Source of the DNA: Geodermatophilus bullaregiensis
GTDB lineage: Bacteria; Actinomycetota; Actinomycetes; Mycobacteriales; Geodermatophilaceae
Assembly (NCBI RefSeq): GCF_016907675.1
Contig: NZ_JAFBCJ010000001.1
Coordinates: 3,596,001 to 3,660,000, forward strand
Length of the DNA stretch: 64,000 nt
Reading direction: 5' to 3'
Positions 50,566 to 58,880 of this stretch are shown here, in pieces; within the stretch, counting starts at the first letter, position 1; every line of letters starts with the position of its first letter. The notes below the pieces were generated by a model. The model was given only the letters and a program-made list of their open reading frames with translations, was not told the origin of the DNA and searched no databases. Both the position numbers and the translations under genes were made by a program.

Positions 50566-52161
50566 GTGACGTCACCCGACCCCCGGGAGCCCGGGGCCGC
50601 CGACGGCGAGCGCACCGTCGAAGCCGTCGCCGGCGACACCCCGGCCGACGTCGACGGCGCGGTCTTCGCCCGTCCCGCGGGCGCCACCGGCCCGTTCGAC
50701 CCGCCCCGGCGCACCGGTCCCGCCGTCCCGGCGCCGCCGTCGCCCAGCCCGGCGCAGCAGGCCGCGTTCGGCCGACCGGCCGCCGTCCCCGGCAGCTTCG
50801 CCGGCGACCGCCCGACCCCGCCGCCGCGCCCGGCGCTCCCCCCACCGCCGGAGGCGGTGCTGCGCGCCTTCCGCGCGCCGGCCGGGCAGGCCGGGCTGCA
50901 GGAGCCCCCCGGCGGGCGCCCCGGGCGCCGCCGCACCTCGGCCGGCCCGTGGTGGAAGCCCGACGCGCGCAGCGACCCGTGGCGCGACCCGCACGCCCCG
51001 GCCGGGCTCACCGGACCGGCGGTGTTCGCCGAGGAGTCCGAGCAGGAGGGCCCGGTCGTCGTCGACCGCCGGGGCCGCAGGAAGCTGCGGCTGCGCGACC
51101 TGTCGGTGCGGGTGGCCGCGCTCGTCGTGCTCGCCGTCCTGCTCGCCGGCGCCCTCGGCGGCGGGGTGGGTTACCTGCTCACCCGCGAGGCCGCGGAGAC
51201 ACCGCTGCTGGCCCCGGGGACGACGCTGTCGCAGACCGACGAGGGCGTCACCCGTGAGCCGGGGTCGGTGTCCGACATCGCCGGCGCGGTCACCCCGGCG
51301 GTCGTGTCGATCGAGGTCCGGGTCGGCGAGGTCGGGGCCACCGGGTCCGGCGTCGTCGTCGACGGCGAGAACGGCTACATCGTCACCAACAACCACGTGG
51401 TGTCCGGCGCCGACGGCGTCGAGGGTGCCGGCATCCGCGCGGTCTTCAGCGACGGCACCGGCTCGGAGGCCCGCATCGTCGGCCGCGACCCGGCCAGCGA
51501 CATCGCCGTCGTCAAGGTGGAGCGGCCCGGCCTGGTCACCGCCTCGCTCGGCAGCGTCGACGACCTCGTCGTCGGCGACCCGGTGGTGGCCATCGGCTCG
51601 CCGCTCGGCCTGGCCGGCACGGTCACCAGCGGCATCGTCAGCGCCCTCGACCGGCCGGTCCGGCTGGCGGGCGAGGGCAGCGACACCAACGCGGTGATCA
51701 GCGCCGTGCAGACCGACGCGCCGATCAACCCGGGCAACTCCGGCGGTGCGCTGGTCGACGCCACCGGGGCGGTCATCGGCATCAACACCGCGATCGCCTC
51801 CCTCGGCGGCGGCAGCGTCGGCCTCGGCTTCGCCATCCCGATCGACACCGCCCGCGAGGTCGCCGAGCAGCTCATCGCCACCGGCGCCGCGGTGCACGCC
51901 TCGCTCGGCGTCAACACCCGGTCGGTCACCGACGGCACCCGCGACGGCGCGCTGGTCCTCAACGTCGAGCCGGACAGCGCCGCGGCCGCCGCGGGGATCC
52001 GGGAGCGCGACGTCGTCATCGCCGTCGACGACCTGCCCGTCGGCAGCTCCGAGGAGCTCGTCGTCGCCGTCGACTCCCACCGGCCCGGCGACGTCGTCAC
52101 CCTCGAGCTGATCCGCGACGGGGCGTCCACCACGGTGCAGGCCACGCTCGACCAGGCCTAG
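50566..52161 (+). CDS. htrA: Membrane-anchored HtrA/DegP serine protease
   Basis: The 531-residue protein has a long Pro-rich cytoplasmic region (1-180), a membrane helix (about 182-204) and a trypsin-like protease domain. The catalytic triad is H277 (TNNHVVS), D312 (PASDIAVV) and S392 (NPGNSGGAL). A PDZ domain spans about 440-531 (LNVEPDSAAAAAGIRERDVV). It degrades or refolds damaged exported proteins and may adjust RseA. GTG 50566 follows GGAGG by 11 bases; GTG 50548 is the alternative. Confidence 0.93.
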   Translation: MTSPDPREPGAADGERTVEAVAGDTPADVDGAVFARPAGATGPFDPPRRTGPAVPAPPSPSPAQQAAFGRPAAVPGSFAGDRPTPPPRPALPPPPEAVLRAFRAPAGQAGLQEPPGGRPGRRRTSAGPWWKPDARSDPWRDPHAPAGLTGPAVFAEESEQEGPVVVDRRGRRKLRLRDLSVRVAALVVLAVLLAGALGGGVGYLLTREAAETPLLAPGTTLSQTDEGVTREPGSVSDIAGAVTPAVVSIEVRVGEVGATGSGVVVDGENGYIVTNNHVVSGADGVEGAGIRAVFSDGTGSEARIVGRDPASDIAVVKVERPGLVTASLGSVDDLVVGDPVVAIGSPLGLAGTVTSGIVSALDRPVRLAGEGSDTNAVISAVQTDAPINPGNSGGALVDATGAVIGINTAIASLGGGSVGLGFAIPIDTAREVAEQLIATGAAVHASLGVNTRSVTDGTRDGALVLNVEPDSAAAAAGIRERDVVIAVDDLPVGSSEELVVAVDSHRPGDVVTLELIRDGASTTVQATLDQA

Positions 52162-52229
52162 TCGCCGGCTCCCGCCGAACTAGTCTGGGACGGCGGCCGC
52201 CGCAGGCGGCAGGAGGGCGGGAGCAGCGC

Positions 52230-52643
52230 GTGTTCGACTCGATCGGCTGGGGCGAGATCGTCGTCCTCGCGCTCGCCGCGCTGTTCATCTTCGGCCCCGA
52301 GCGGTTGCCGACCCTCGCCAGGGACGCCGCCGCCGGGCTCAAGCGGGTCCGCGCGGCGATCACCGGCGTGCGGGCGCAGGTCGACGAGTCCCTCGGTGAC
52401 GAGCTGGCCGGGCTGCGCGACCTCGACCTGCGCCGGTACCACCCGAGGACCTTCATCCGCGAGCAGCTGCTCGCCGACGACGACGCGCCGCCGGTGCGCC
52501 GCGGCAGCGCCACCGGCACGCCGGGGCTGGTCGCCGGGGCCGCGACCGGGGCCACCGCGGCAGGGCTGGTCGAGCCGAGCCGCGACGTCGCCCGACCGCG
52601 CGACCGCGCGACCCCACCGCCCTTCGACGTCGACGCGACGTAG
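52230..52643 (+). CDS. tatB: Twin-arginine translocase subunit TatB
   Basis: TatB forms the substrate-receptor complex with TatC for export of folded proteins. The 137-residue protein has the TatA/B N-terminus MFDSIGWGEIVVLALAALFI then FGPERLPTLARDAAAGLK, an amphipathic helix and a charged, Pro-rich tail. The GTG is preceded by GGAGGGCGGGAG. TAGTCT at 52181-52186 could be a -10. Its position after htrA matches other actinobacteria. A strong terminator follows. Confidence 0.93.
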   Translation: MFDSIGWGEIVVLALAALFIFGPERLPTLARDAAAGLKRVRAAITGVRAQVDESLGDELAGLRDLDLRRYHPRTFIREQLLADDDAPPVRRGSATGTPGLVAGAATGATAAGLVEPSRDVARPRDRATPPPFDVDAT

Positions 52644-52688
52644 CGGGGAGCGCGAGGAGCACCCCGGGGAGCCGGCCGCGACAGCAGC

Positions 52689-52720
52689 GAGGCCCGGCCC
52701 CCTCGCGGGGACCGGGCCTC
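52689..52720. terminator. Bidirectional terminator between tatB and mrp
   Basis: GAGGCCCGG (52689-52697) pairs perfectly with CCGGGCCTC (52712-52720), and CCCC/GGGG can add pairs inside. It lies between the convergent tatB and mrp stops, beside an 8-bp tandem repeat. Confidence 0.75.
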
Positions 52721-52752
52721 GGTGCGTCGGTGCGTCGGTGCGTCGGTGCGTC
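52721..52752. repeat. Four tandem copies of GGTGCGTC
   Basis: The octamer GGTGCGTC is repeated four times without interruption and reaches into the mrp stop codon (TCA at 52751-52753 on the plus strand). Such short tandem tracts expand or contract by slippage and could vary among strains. Confidence 0.9.
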
Positions 52753-53911
52753 AGCGGCGGACGGGGGTGAGCCCCAGCGACATCCCGGACAGCCCGCGCT
52801 GGCGGACGGCGAGGGAGTCGGCGATCGCCGACAGCGCCTTCGCCGCGGCGGACTCCGGCTCGGCCAGCACGATCGGCGCACCGGCGTCGCCGGCCTCGCG
52901 CAGCCGGGTGTCGAGCGGGATCTGGCCCAGCAGCGGCACCCGCGCGCCCAGCGTCCGGGTCAGCGCGTCGGAGACCGTCTGACCGCCGCCGGAGCCGAAG
53001 ACCTCCATGCGGCTGCCGTCGGGCAGCTCCATCCACGACATGTTCTCGATGACGCCGACCACCTGCTGGTGGGTCTGCGTGGCGATCGCGCCGGCGCGCT
53101 CGGCCACCTCGGCGGCGGCCAGCTGCGGCGTGGTCACCACGAGGATCTCGGCGTTGGGCAGCAGCTGGGCGATCGAGATCGCCACGTCGCCGGTGCCGGG
53201 CGGCAGGTCCAGCAGCAGGACGTCGAGGTCGCCCCACCACACATCGGCGAGGAACTGCTGCAGCGCGCGGTGCAGCATCGGCCCGCGCCACACGACCGGG
53301 GTGTTGCCCGGGGTGAACATCCCGATCGAGATGACCTTCACGCCCATCGACTGCGGCGGCATGATCATGTTGTCGACCTGGGTCGGCTTGTCCTCGACGC
53401 CCAGCATGCGCGGCACCGAGTGGCCGTAGATGTCGGCGTCCACGACACCGACCGACAGGCCCTTCTTCGCCAGCGCGGCGGCCAGGTTGACCGTCACGCT
53501 GGACTTGCCGACGCCGCCCTTGCCGGAGGCGACGGCGTACACGCGGGTCAGCGAGCCGGGCTGGGCGAACGGGATGACCGGCTCGGCGGTGTCGCTGCCG
53601 CGCACGGTCTTGCGCAGCTCGGTGCGCTGCTCGTCGCTCATCACGTCCAGGCCGACCTGCACCGAGGTGACGCCGGGGACGGCCGAGACCGCCTGGGTGA
53701 CGCGGTTGGTGATCGTCTCGCGCATGGGGCAGCCGGCCACGGTGAGGTAGACCTCGACGCGCACGGCGCCCGGGTCGCCCTCGACGCCGATCTGCACGTC
53801 CTTGACCATGCCGAGGTCGGTCAGCGGACGGTTGATCTCCGGGTCCTGGACGGTGGCCAGAGCGGCGTTGACGGCGTCGAGCGCCGGCGAGCCGGTCAGC
53901 GTGTCGGACAT
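52751..53911 (-). CDS. mrp: Mrp/ApbC-type iron-sulfur carrier ATPase
   Basis: The 386-residue protein has an N-terminal MIP18/DUF59 domain (ATVQDPEINRPLTDLGMV, with C61 in TVAGCPMRE) and a P-loop NTPase domain with SGKGGVGKSS at about 129-138, DADIYGHS and LLDLPPGTGD. It carries Fe-S clusters to apo-proteins. The CxxC pair often found near the FG-GGG motif is replaced by MELPDGSRMEVFG, as I recall for other actinobacterial Mrp proteins. The ATG is preceded by GAAGGAG. TACAGT on the minus strand (54000-53995) is a possible -10. Confidence 0.93.
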   Translation of the reverse strand: MSDTLTGSPALDAVNAALATVQDPEINRPLTDLGMVKDVQIGVEGDPGAVRVEVYLTVAGCPMRETITNRVTQAVSAVPGVTSVQVGLDVMSDEQRTELRKTVRGSDTAEPVIPFAQPGSLTRVYAVASGKGGVGKSSVTVNLAAALAKKGLSVGVVDADIYGHSVPRMLGVEDKPTQVDNMIMPPQSMGVKVISIGMFTPGNTPVVWRGPMLHRALQQFLADVWWGDLDVLLLDLPPGTGDVAISIAQLLPNAEILVVTTPQLAAAEVAERAGAIATQTHQQVVGVIENMSWMELPDGSRMEVFGSGGGQTVSDALTRTLGARVPLLGQIPLDTRLREAGDAGAPIVLAEPESAAAKALSAIADSLAVRQRGLSGMSLGLTPVRR

Positions 53912-54146
53912 GGGTGCGTGTGTCTCCTTCGACGGGGGGACCCGGCCTGCGACCCGCCGCACGCGGCGGCGTCCTGCTACCCGGGCCACCTGCCACTGTA
54001 CGGCGATCGGCACCGGGTGCCGCCGGCCGCGGGGGTGACGTGTTGCGCACGACGGGCGGCGCTGCCGTGCTGGTCGGTGCCGCGGTGTGCTCGTCGCCTC
54101 CCCGGGTCGGCGGCGCACCCGGGACCGGTCGGTAGCGTCGGACGCC

Positions 54147-54845
54147 GTGTCCCGCTCCGCCCGTGCCGTCGTCCTGCGCGACGCGATCGGGCTCGGGGTG
54201 GCCGTCGGTCTCTACGGCGTCGCCTTCGGCGCGGCCGCCGACGCGGCGGGCCTGGACCCCTGGCAGGCGCTGGCGACCTCGCTGCTGATGTTCACCGGCG
54301 CCTCGCAGTTCGCGATGGTCGGCGTCCTCGGCGCCGGCGGCAGCGGACCGGCCGCGATCGGCAGCGCGCTGCTGCTGGGCACCCGCAACACCGTCTACGG
54401 GGTCCGCCTGGCGCCGCTGCTCGCCCCGCGGGGCCTGCTGCGCCGGCTCGGCCTGGCGCAGTGGGTCATCGACGAGACGACGGCGCTGGCCGTGGCCGCG
54501 CCCGACCGCGGGCTGGCCCGGCTGGGGTTCCTCGCCGGCGGGGCGACGATCTACGCGGTCTGGAACGCCACCACGCTGGTCGGCGCGCTCGGTGCCGCGG
54601 CGCTGGGGGAGACCGCGCAGGCCGCGCTGGACGCCGTCGTCCCCGCCGCCTTCCTGGCCCTGCTGTGGCCACGGCTGCGGGCCGGCGCCGAGGAGCCGGC
54701 CGTCGCCCGCCGGGTCGCGCTCGGCGGCGCGGCCGTGGCGCTCGCGCTGACCCCGTTCGTGCCCGCGGGCGTGCAGGTGGTGGCCGCCGTCGTCGCGGTC
54801 GCGCTGGCCGGCCGGCCGCGTCCGGACCGGCGGGAGGCGGCGTGA
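54147..54845 (+). CDS. azlC: AzlC-type branched-chain amino acid exporter subunit
   Basis: The 232-residue membrane protein has the AzlC features FGAAADAAGLDPWQALATSL, MFTGASQFAMVGVL and ALLLGTRNTVYGVRLAPLL. AzlC and AzlD together export branched-chain amino acids or analogues. The stop overlaps the GTG of azlD, so the two subunits are produced together. GTG 54147 is taken as start, since the conserved domain begins soon after. Confidence 0.9.
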   Translation: MSRSARAVVLRDAIGLGVAVGLYGVAFGAAADAAGLDPWQALATSLLMFTGASQFAMVGVLGAGGSGPAAIGSALLLGTRNTVYGVRLAPLLAPRGLLRRLGLAQWVIDETTALAVAAPDRGLARLGFLAGGATIYAVWNATTLVGALGAAALGETAQAALDAVVPAAFLALLWPRLRAGAEEPAVARRVALGGAAVALALTPFVPAGVQVVAAVVAVALAGRPRPDRREAA

Positions 54846-55159
54846 GCAGCGGGACGCTGTGGGCGGTGGTCGTCGTCGGCTCGCTGGGGTGCTACCTGCT
54901 CAAGCTGGCCGGGCTGTCGGTGCCGGCGGCCTGGGTGGAGCGGCCGTGGGTCACCCGCGTGGTCACCTTCGTCCCCGCCGCGCTGCTCGCGGCGCTGGTC
55001 GCGGTGCAGACGCTGACCTCCGGCCAGGGCCTCGTGGTCGACGGCCGGCTGGCCGGGCTCGCCGTCGCCGCGCTGGCGCTGGCCCTGCGCGCCCCGTTCA
55101 TCGTGGTGCTCGTGCTCGCCGGCGCCACCGGCGCGCTGGTGCACCTCCTCACCACGTGA
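54842..55159 (+). CDS. azlD: AzlD-type exporter subunit
   Basis: This 105-residue membrane protein with about four helices is the small AzlD partner (GCYLLKLAGLSVPAAWVERP, VTFVPAALLAALVAVQTL). Its GTG overlaps the azlC stop as GTGA. The pair forms the complete exporter. No Lrp-type regulator gene is adjacent, so control is not visible. Confidence 0.9.
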   Translation: MSSGTLWAVVVVGSLGCYLLKLAGLSVPAAWVERPWVTRVVTFVPAALLAALVAVQTLTSGQGLVVDGRLAGLAVAALALALRAPFIVVLVLAGATGALVHLLTT

Positions 55160-55181
55160 CCGCCACCCCGGCTGACGCCCG

Positions 55182-55724
55182 TCAGCCGACCGACTCGCGC
55201 CGCTCCCGCTCGGCCCGCTCCGCCTGCTTGCGGCGCTTGCGCTCCCGCTTCTCGGCGTCGTCGCCCTCCTCCCCGGACAGCCGGGTCAGCTCGCCGCGGA
55301 TGAAGTCGCGGGTGGCCAGCTCGCCCACTGCCACGCGCAGCGCGGCGAGCTCGCGGGCCAGGTACTCGGTGTCGGCGCGGGTCGAGGCGGCCCGGGCGCG
55401 GTCCTCCTCGGCCTGCACGCGGTCGCGGTCGGCCTGGCGGTTCTGCGCCAGGAGGATCAGCGGCGCGGCGTAGGCGGCCTGGGTGGAGAAGGCCAGGTTG
55501 AGCAGGATGAAGGGGTAGGGGTCCCAGCGCAGCCGGACGGCGAAGACGTTGAGCGCGATCCAGACGATCACGATGAGCGTCTGGACGGCGAGGAAGCGGC
55601 CGGTGCCGAGGAAGCGCGCGATCCCCTCGGCGAACCGGCCGACCGCGTCCGGGTCCAGCCGCAGGTAGCTGCCCAGGCCGCGCGGCGAGCCGCGCGGGAC
55701 GTCGAGCCGCCGGCCGTCAGCCAC
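55182..55724 (-). CDS. DUF1003 membrane protein
   Basis: The 180-residue protein has two membrane helices (FLAVQTLIVIVWIALNVFAV and FILLNLAFSTQAAYAAPLIL) typical of DUF1003. A coiled-coil, highly charged C-terminus (AEKRERKRRKQAERAERE) follows. The GTG start overlaps the end of the MgtE-like gene upstream by 8 bp, a coupling also seen in mycobacteria. The function is unknown; the pairing suggests a role in divalent-cation handling. Confidence 0.88.
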   Translation of the reverse strand: MADGRRLDVPRGSPRGLGSYLRLDPDAVGRFAEGIARFLGTGRFLAVQTLIVIVWIALNVFAVRLRWDPYPFILLNLAFSTQAAYAAPLILLAQNRQADRDRVQAEEDRARAASTRADTEYLARELAALRVAVGELATRDFIRGELTRLSGEEGDDAEKRERKRRKQAERAERERRESVG

Positions 55725-56955
55725 GGCGGGCCCGCTCCCGCCAGTCCTCGGGGAGCAGGTGGTCCAGGACGTCGTCGACGCTCACCGCGCCCACCAGCCG
55801 GCCCTGCTCGTCGACGACCGGGGCGGCCACCAGGTTGTAGGTGGCGAAGTAGTGGGTCACCTCCGCCAGGGGTGTCCCCGGCCGCAGCGGCTCGAGGTCG
55901 TCGAGGATGCCGCTGACCAGCGTGGACGGCGGTTCGCGCAGCAGCCGCTGGATGTGCGCCAGGCCCAGGTAGCGCCCGGTGGGCGTGGCCGACGGCGGCC
56001 GGCACACGTACACCTGGCTGGCCAGCGCCGGGGTCAGCTCGGGCTCGCGCACCCGCGCCAGGGCCTCGGCGATGGTGGCGTCCGGGGTGAGGATCACCGG
56101 CTCGCTGGTCATGAGACCGCCGGCGGTGTCCTCGGTGTACTGCAGCAGCTGGCGCACCGGCTCGGCCTCGCCGGGCTCCATGAGCTCGAGCAGCCGGTTG
56201 CGGTCGACGTTGGACAGCTCCGCGAGCAGGTCCGCGGCGTCGTCGGGGTCCATCTCCTCGAGGACGTCGGCGGCCCGCGCCTCCTCCAGCGTGCCGAGGA
56301 TGGTGATCTGCTCGGCCTCCGGCAGCTCGCCGAGGACGTCGGCCAGCCGCTGGTCGTCGAGGGCCTCGGCCACCTCGTGCCGCCGCTTGATCGGCAGGTC
56401 CTGCAGCGCGTGGGCGAGGTCGGCGGCGTTGAGCTCGCGGTAGGTGGCGATCAGCGTCTCGGCGCCCTGCCCGGTCTCGGGCAGCGCCAGGCCGGAGACC
56501 TCGTCCCAGGCCAGCTGGTGCAGCTGGCCCCGGCGGCCGATCCGGCCGGGCTCCTGGACGGCGAGGCGGGTGATCTGCCACTCGCCGGTGCGGGTCTGCT
56601 CCATGCCGGCGTCGACGACGGTGCCCGGCCGGCCGGACTCGCGGATGGTGACCGTGCGGTCGAGCAGCTCGCCGAGGACGAGCGTCTCGCCGCGCCGCTG
56701 CTCGAAGCGCTTGAGGTTGAGCGTGCCCGACCCGAGCACCACCGCGCCCGGGTCGACGGAGGTGACCCGGCCCATCGGCACGAAGATGCGGCGGCGGGCC
56801 ACGACCTCCACGACCAGGCCCAGCACGCGGGGGGTGGCGGTGCCCACCCGCAGCGCCACGACGACGTCGCGCACCCGGCCCACGCGGTCGCCGTTGGGGT
56901 CGAAGACGGGCAGTCCGGCGAGCCGGGAGACGTACGCCCTGGTCACCGTGGTCAC
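55717..56955 (-). CDS. Soluble MgtE N-domain/CBS protein
   Basis: The 412-residue protein has a PRC-barrel-like N-terminus (about 10-90, FDPNGDRVGRVRDVVVALRV), an MgtE N-terminal superhelical domain (about 140-270, RHEVAEALDDQRLADVLGEL, MDPDDAADLLAELS) and two CBS domains (about 280-405). It lacks the five membrane helices of the MgtE magnesium channel. It may therefore sense Mg2+ or nucleotides and act through the DUF1003 membrane partner that overlaps its stop. The start is GTG at 56953-56955. Confidence 0.88.
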   Translation of the reverse strand: MTTVTRAYVSRLAGLPVFDPNGDRVGRVRDVVVALRVGTATPRVLGLVVEVVARRRIFVPMGRVTSVDPGAVVLGSGTLNLKRFEQRRGETLVLGELLDRTVTIRESGRPGTVVDAGMEQTRTGEWQITRLAVQEPGRIGRRGQLHQLAWDEVSGLALPETGQGAETLIATYRELNAADLAHALQDLPIKRRHEVAEALDDQRLADVLGELPEAEQITILGTLEEARAADVLEEMDPDDAADLLAELSNVDRNRLLELMEPGEAEPVRQLLQYTEDTAGGLMTSEPVILTPDATIAEALARVREPELTPALASQVYVCRPPSATPTGRYLGLAHIQRLLREPPSTLVSGILDDLEPLRPGTPLAEVTHYFATYNLVAAPVVDEQGRLVGAVSVDDVLDHLLPEDWRERARRG

Positions 56956-56979
56956 GATCGCTGAGGCTACCGTCGGTGC

Positions 56980-57855
56980 GTGGCCGCCCCCGCCTCCGTG
57001 GCGTACGAGGTCGTCGACGTCTTCGCGCCGCGGGCCTTCGCGGGCAACCCGCTGGCCGTCGTCCTCGACGCCGACGACCTGACGACGGAGCAGTGCCAGG
57101 CGCTGGCCAACGAGTTCGCGCTGTCGGAGACGTCGTTCCTCTCCGCGCCCACCGAGCCCGGCGCCTCCTACCGGGTGCGCATCTTCACGCCCTACGCCGA
57201 GCTGCCCTTCGCCGGGCACCCGAGCGTCGGGGCGGCGCACACGCTGGTCCGCACCGGCCGGCTGCCCGCCGGCACGCTGCGCCAGGAGTGCGGCGCCGGG
57301 GTGCTGCCGATCGAGGTCACCGAGGAGGGCGCCACCCTGACCGGCGGGCGGCCGACGCTCGAGGGCGGTCCCGACCCAGCGGCGCTGGCCGCGGCCGTGG
57401 GCCTCGGCGGAGCCGACGTCGTCGGGCTGCCCGCGCACGTGGCCGGCTGCGGCCTGCCGTTCGCGTTCCTCGCCGTGCACCCGGACGTCGTCGACCGCGC
57501 CGCGCCCGGCCCCGCGGCCCTCGACACGCTGGGCGTGGGGGAGGGGGTGTCGATCCTGTCCTGGGACGCCGCGACGTCGACCGCGCGCGCCCGCGTGTTC
57601 GCCCGGGACATCCGCTGGGGCGAGGACCCGGCCACCGGGTCGGCCGCGCTGGGCGCCGGCGTCTGGCTGGTCGCGACCGGGCTGCTCGCGCCGGGGACGA
57701 CGTCGTCCTACACGGTGCGCCAGGGCGAGGCGATGGGCCGGCCCTCGGTGCTGTCCTGCACGGTCGCCGCGGCCGGGGGGCGGGCGACCGGCGCCACGGT
57801 GGCCGGCGCGGTGGTGCCCGTGGCGGCCGGCCGCATCCGGGTCCCGGGATGGTGA
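56980..57855 (+). CDS. PhzF-like isomerase/epimerase family protein
   Basis: The 291-residue protein has the PhzF fold: VVDVFAPRAFAGNPLAVVLD, FALSETSFL with the catalytic-position Glu, TPYAELPFAGHPSVGAAH and GEDPATGSAALG. Members isomerise small acids; phenazine synthesis is not implied, as no other phz genes are present. GTG 56980 lies 24 bp from the divergent MgtE-like gene. The stop overlaps a possible start of the next gene. Confidence 0.9.
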   Translation: MAAPASVAYEVVDVFAPRAFAGNPLAVVLDADDLTTEQCQALANEFALSETSFLSAPTEPGASYRVRIFTPYAELPFAGHPSVGAAHTLVRTGRLPAGTLRQECGAGVLPIEVTEEGATLTGGRPTLEGGPDPAALAAAVGLGGADVVGLPAHVAGCGLPFAFLAVHPDVVDRAAPGPAALDTLGVGEGVSILSWDAATSTARARVFARDIRWGEDPATGSAALGAGVWLVATGLLAPGTTSSYTVRQGEAMGRPSVLSCTVAAAGGRATGATVAGAVVPVAAGRIRVPGW

Positions 57856-58835
57856 AGGACCTCCCTGCCCCCCACCGCTCGCACGCTCGCGGCGGGACCC
57901 TGCAGGGAGGCCGGGTCACCGCGGCGCGGTCGCCGTGGGCGGTGCACCGGCCGGGCGGCCGCGACGTCGTCCTCATGGGCATCGCCGTCGTCGGCGTCTC
58001 GTTCTCCGGACCGCTCACCGCCCTGGTGACGACGTCGTTCCTGGCCATCGCCTTCTGGCGCACCGCCGCCGGCGCCGCCCTGCTCGTGCCGGTGCTGCTG
58101 GGCCGCGAGCGGGCCACCCTGACCGGGCTGCGGCCGCGGCAGCTGGGCAGCTCGGTGGTGGCCGGGCTGTTCCTCGCCGCCCACTTCGCCGCGTGGCTGC
58201 CGAGCCTGTCGATGACCACGGTCGCCGCGTCGACCGCGCTGGTCACCACCACCCCGATCTGGACGGCGCTGGCCGCCCGCGTGTCCGGCGTGCGGCTGCC
58301 CGCGCAGGTCTGGTGGGGGCTGGCGCTGGCGGTGGTCGGGGTCGCGCTGATCGCCGGGGTCGACGTCACGGTCAGCCTGGAGGCGCTGGCCGGCGACGGG
58401 CTGGCGCTGCTGGGCGCGGTCTGCGCCGGCGGCTACATGCTGGCGGGGGCGCGGGCGCGCACCCGGCTGGCGACGTCGGCCTACTCCGTCGTCTGCTACT
58501 CGACCTGCGCGGTCGCGCTGGCCCTCGCCGCGCTGGTCACCGGGACGGCGCTGGCCGGGTTCAGCGCCCGCGACTGGTGGCTGATCGCGGCGATCACCGT
58601 CTGCGCGCAGCTGTTCGGGCACACCCTGCTCAACCTCGTGCTCTCCAGCGTCGGGCCGACCGTCGTCGGGCTGGCCGTGCTGCTCGAGGTGCCCGGCGCC
58701 CTCCTTGTCGCGCTCGTCCTGCTGGGGCAGACGCCGCCGCTGCTGGCGCTGCCCGGCATGGTCGCCGTCATCGCCGGGGTGGCGCTCGTGGTGCGGGCGG
58801 GCCGACCGCCGACGCCGGTCGAGCCGGTCACCTGA
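57852..58835 (+). CDS. EamA/DMT family transporter
   Basis: This ten-helix drug/metabolite-type transporter has two EamA repeats (VVGVSFSGPLTALVTTSFLA, LVTTTPIWTALAARVSGVRL, VGPTVVGLAVLLEVPGALL without further interruption). The substrate is unknown. The start is doubtful. GTG 57852 overlaps the PhzF stop but would translate through an extragenic-type palindrome at 57862-57913. GTG 57942 (VHRPGGRDVVLMG) starts after it and gives a normal length before the first helix. Neither has a clear ribosome site. Confidence 0.88.
   Translation: MKDLPAPHRSHARGGTLQGGRVTAARSPWAVHRPGGRDVVLMGIAVVGVSFSGPLTALVTTSFLAIAFWRTAAGAALLVPVLLGRERATLTGLRPRQLGSSVVAGLFLAAHFAAWLPSLSMTTVAASTALVTTTPIWTALAARVSGVRLPAQVWWGLALAVVGVALIAGVDVTVSLEALAGDGLALLGAVCAGGYMLAGARARTRLATSAYSVVCYSTCAVALALAALVTGTALAGFSARDWWLIAAITVCAQLFGHTLLNLVLSSVGPTVVGLAVLLEVPGALLVALVLLGQTPPLLALPGMVAVIAGVALVVRAGRPPTPVEPVT
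57862..57913. repeat. Extragenic palindromic repeat, copy 2
   Basis: This 52-bp element is 45/52 identical to the one at 41811-41862. Its outer arms CCTCCCTGC (57860-57868) and GCAGGGAGG (57902-57910) pair perfectly, and inner CCCACCGC/GCGGCGGG nearly do. It lies between phzF and the EamA gene or within the EamA 5' end, depending on the start. Confidence 0.7.
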
Positions 58836-58880
58836 GCGGTTCTCACCGGTCTCTCATCCGCGTGGTCCACGCTGCCCGCC

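Noticed and set aside
56980-57855. Phenazine biosynthesis from the PhzF-like gene
   Set aside because: No phzA-G neighbours; PhzF-family isomerases are common in genomes that make no phenazines.
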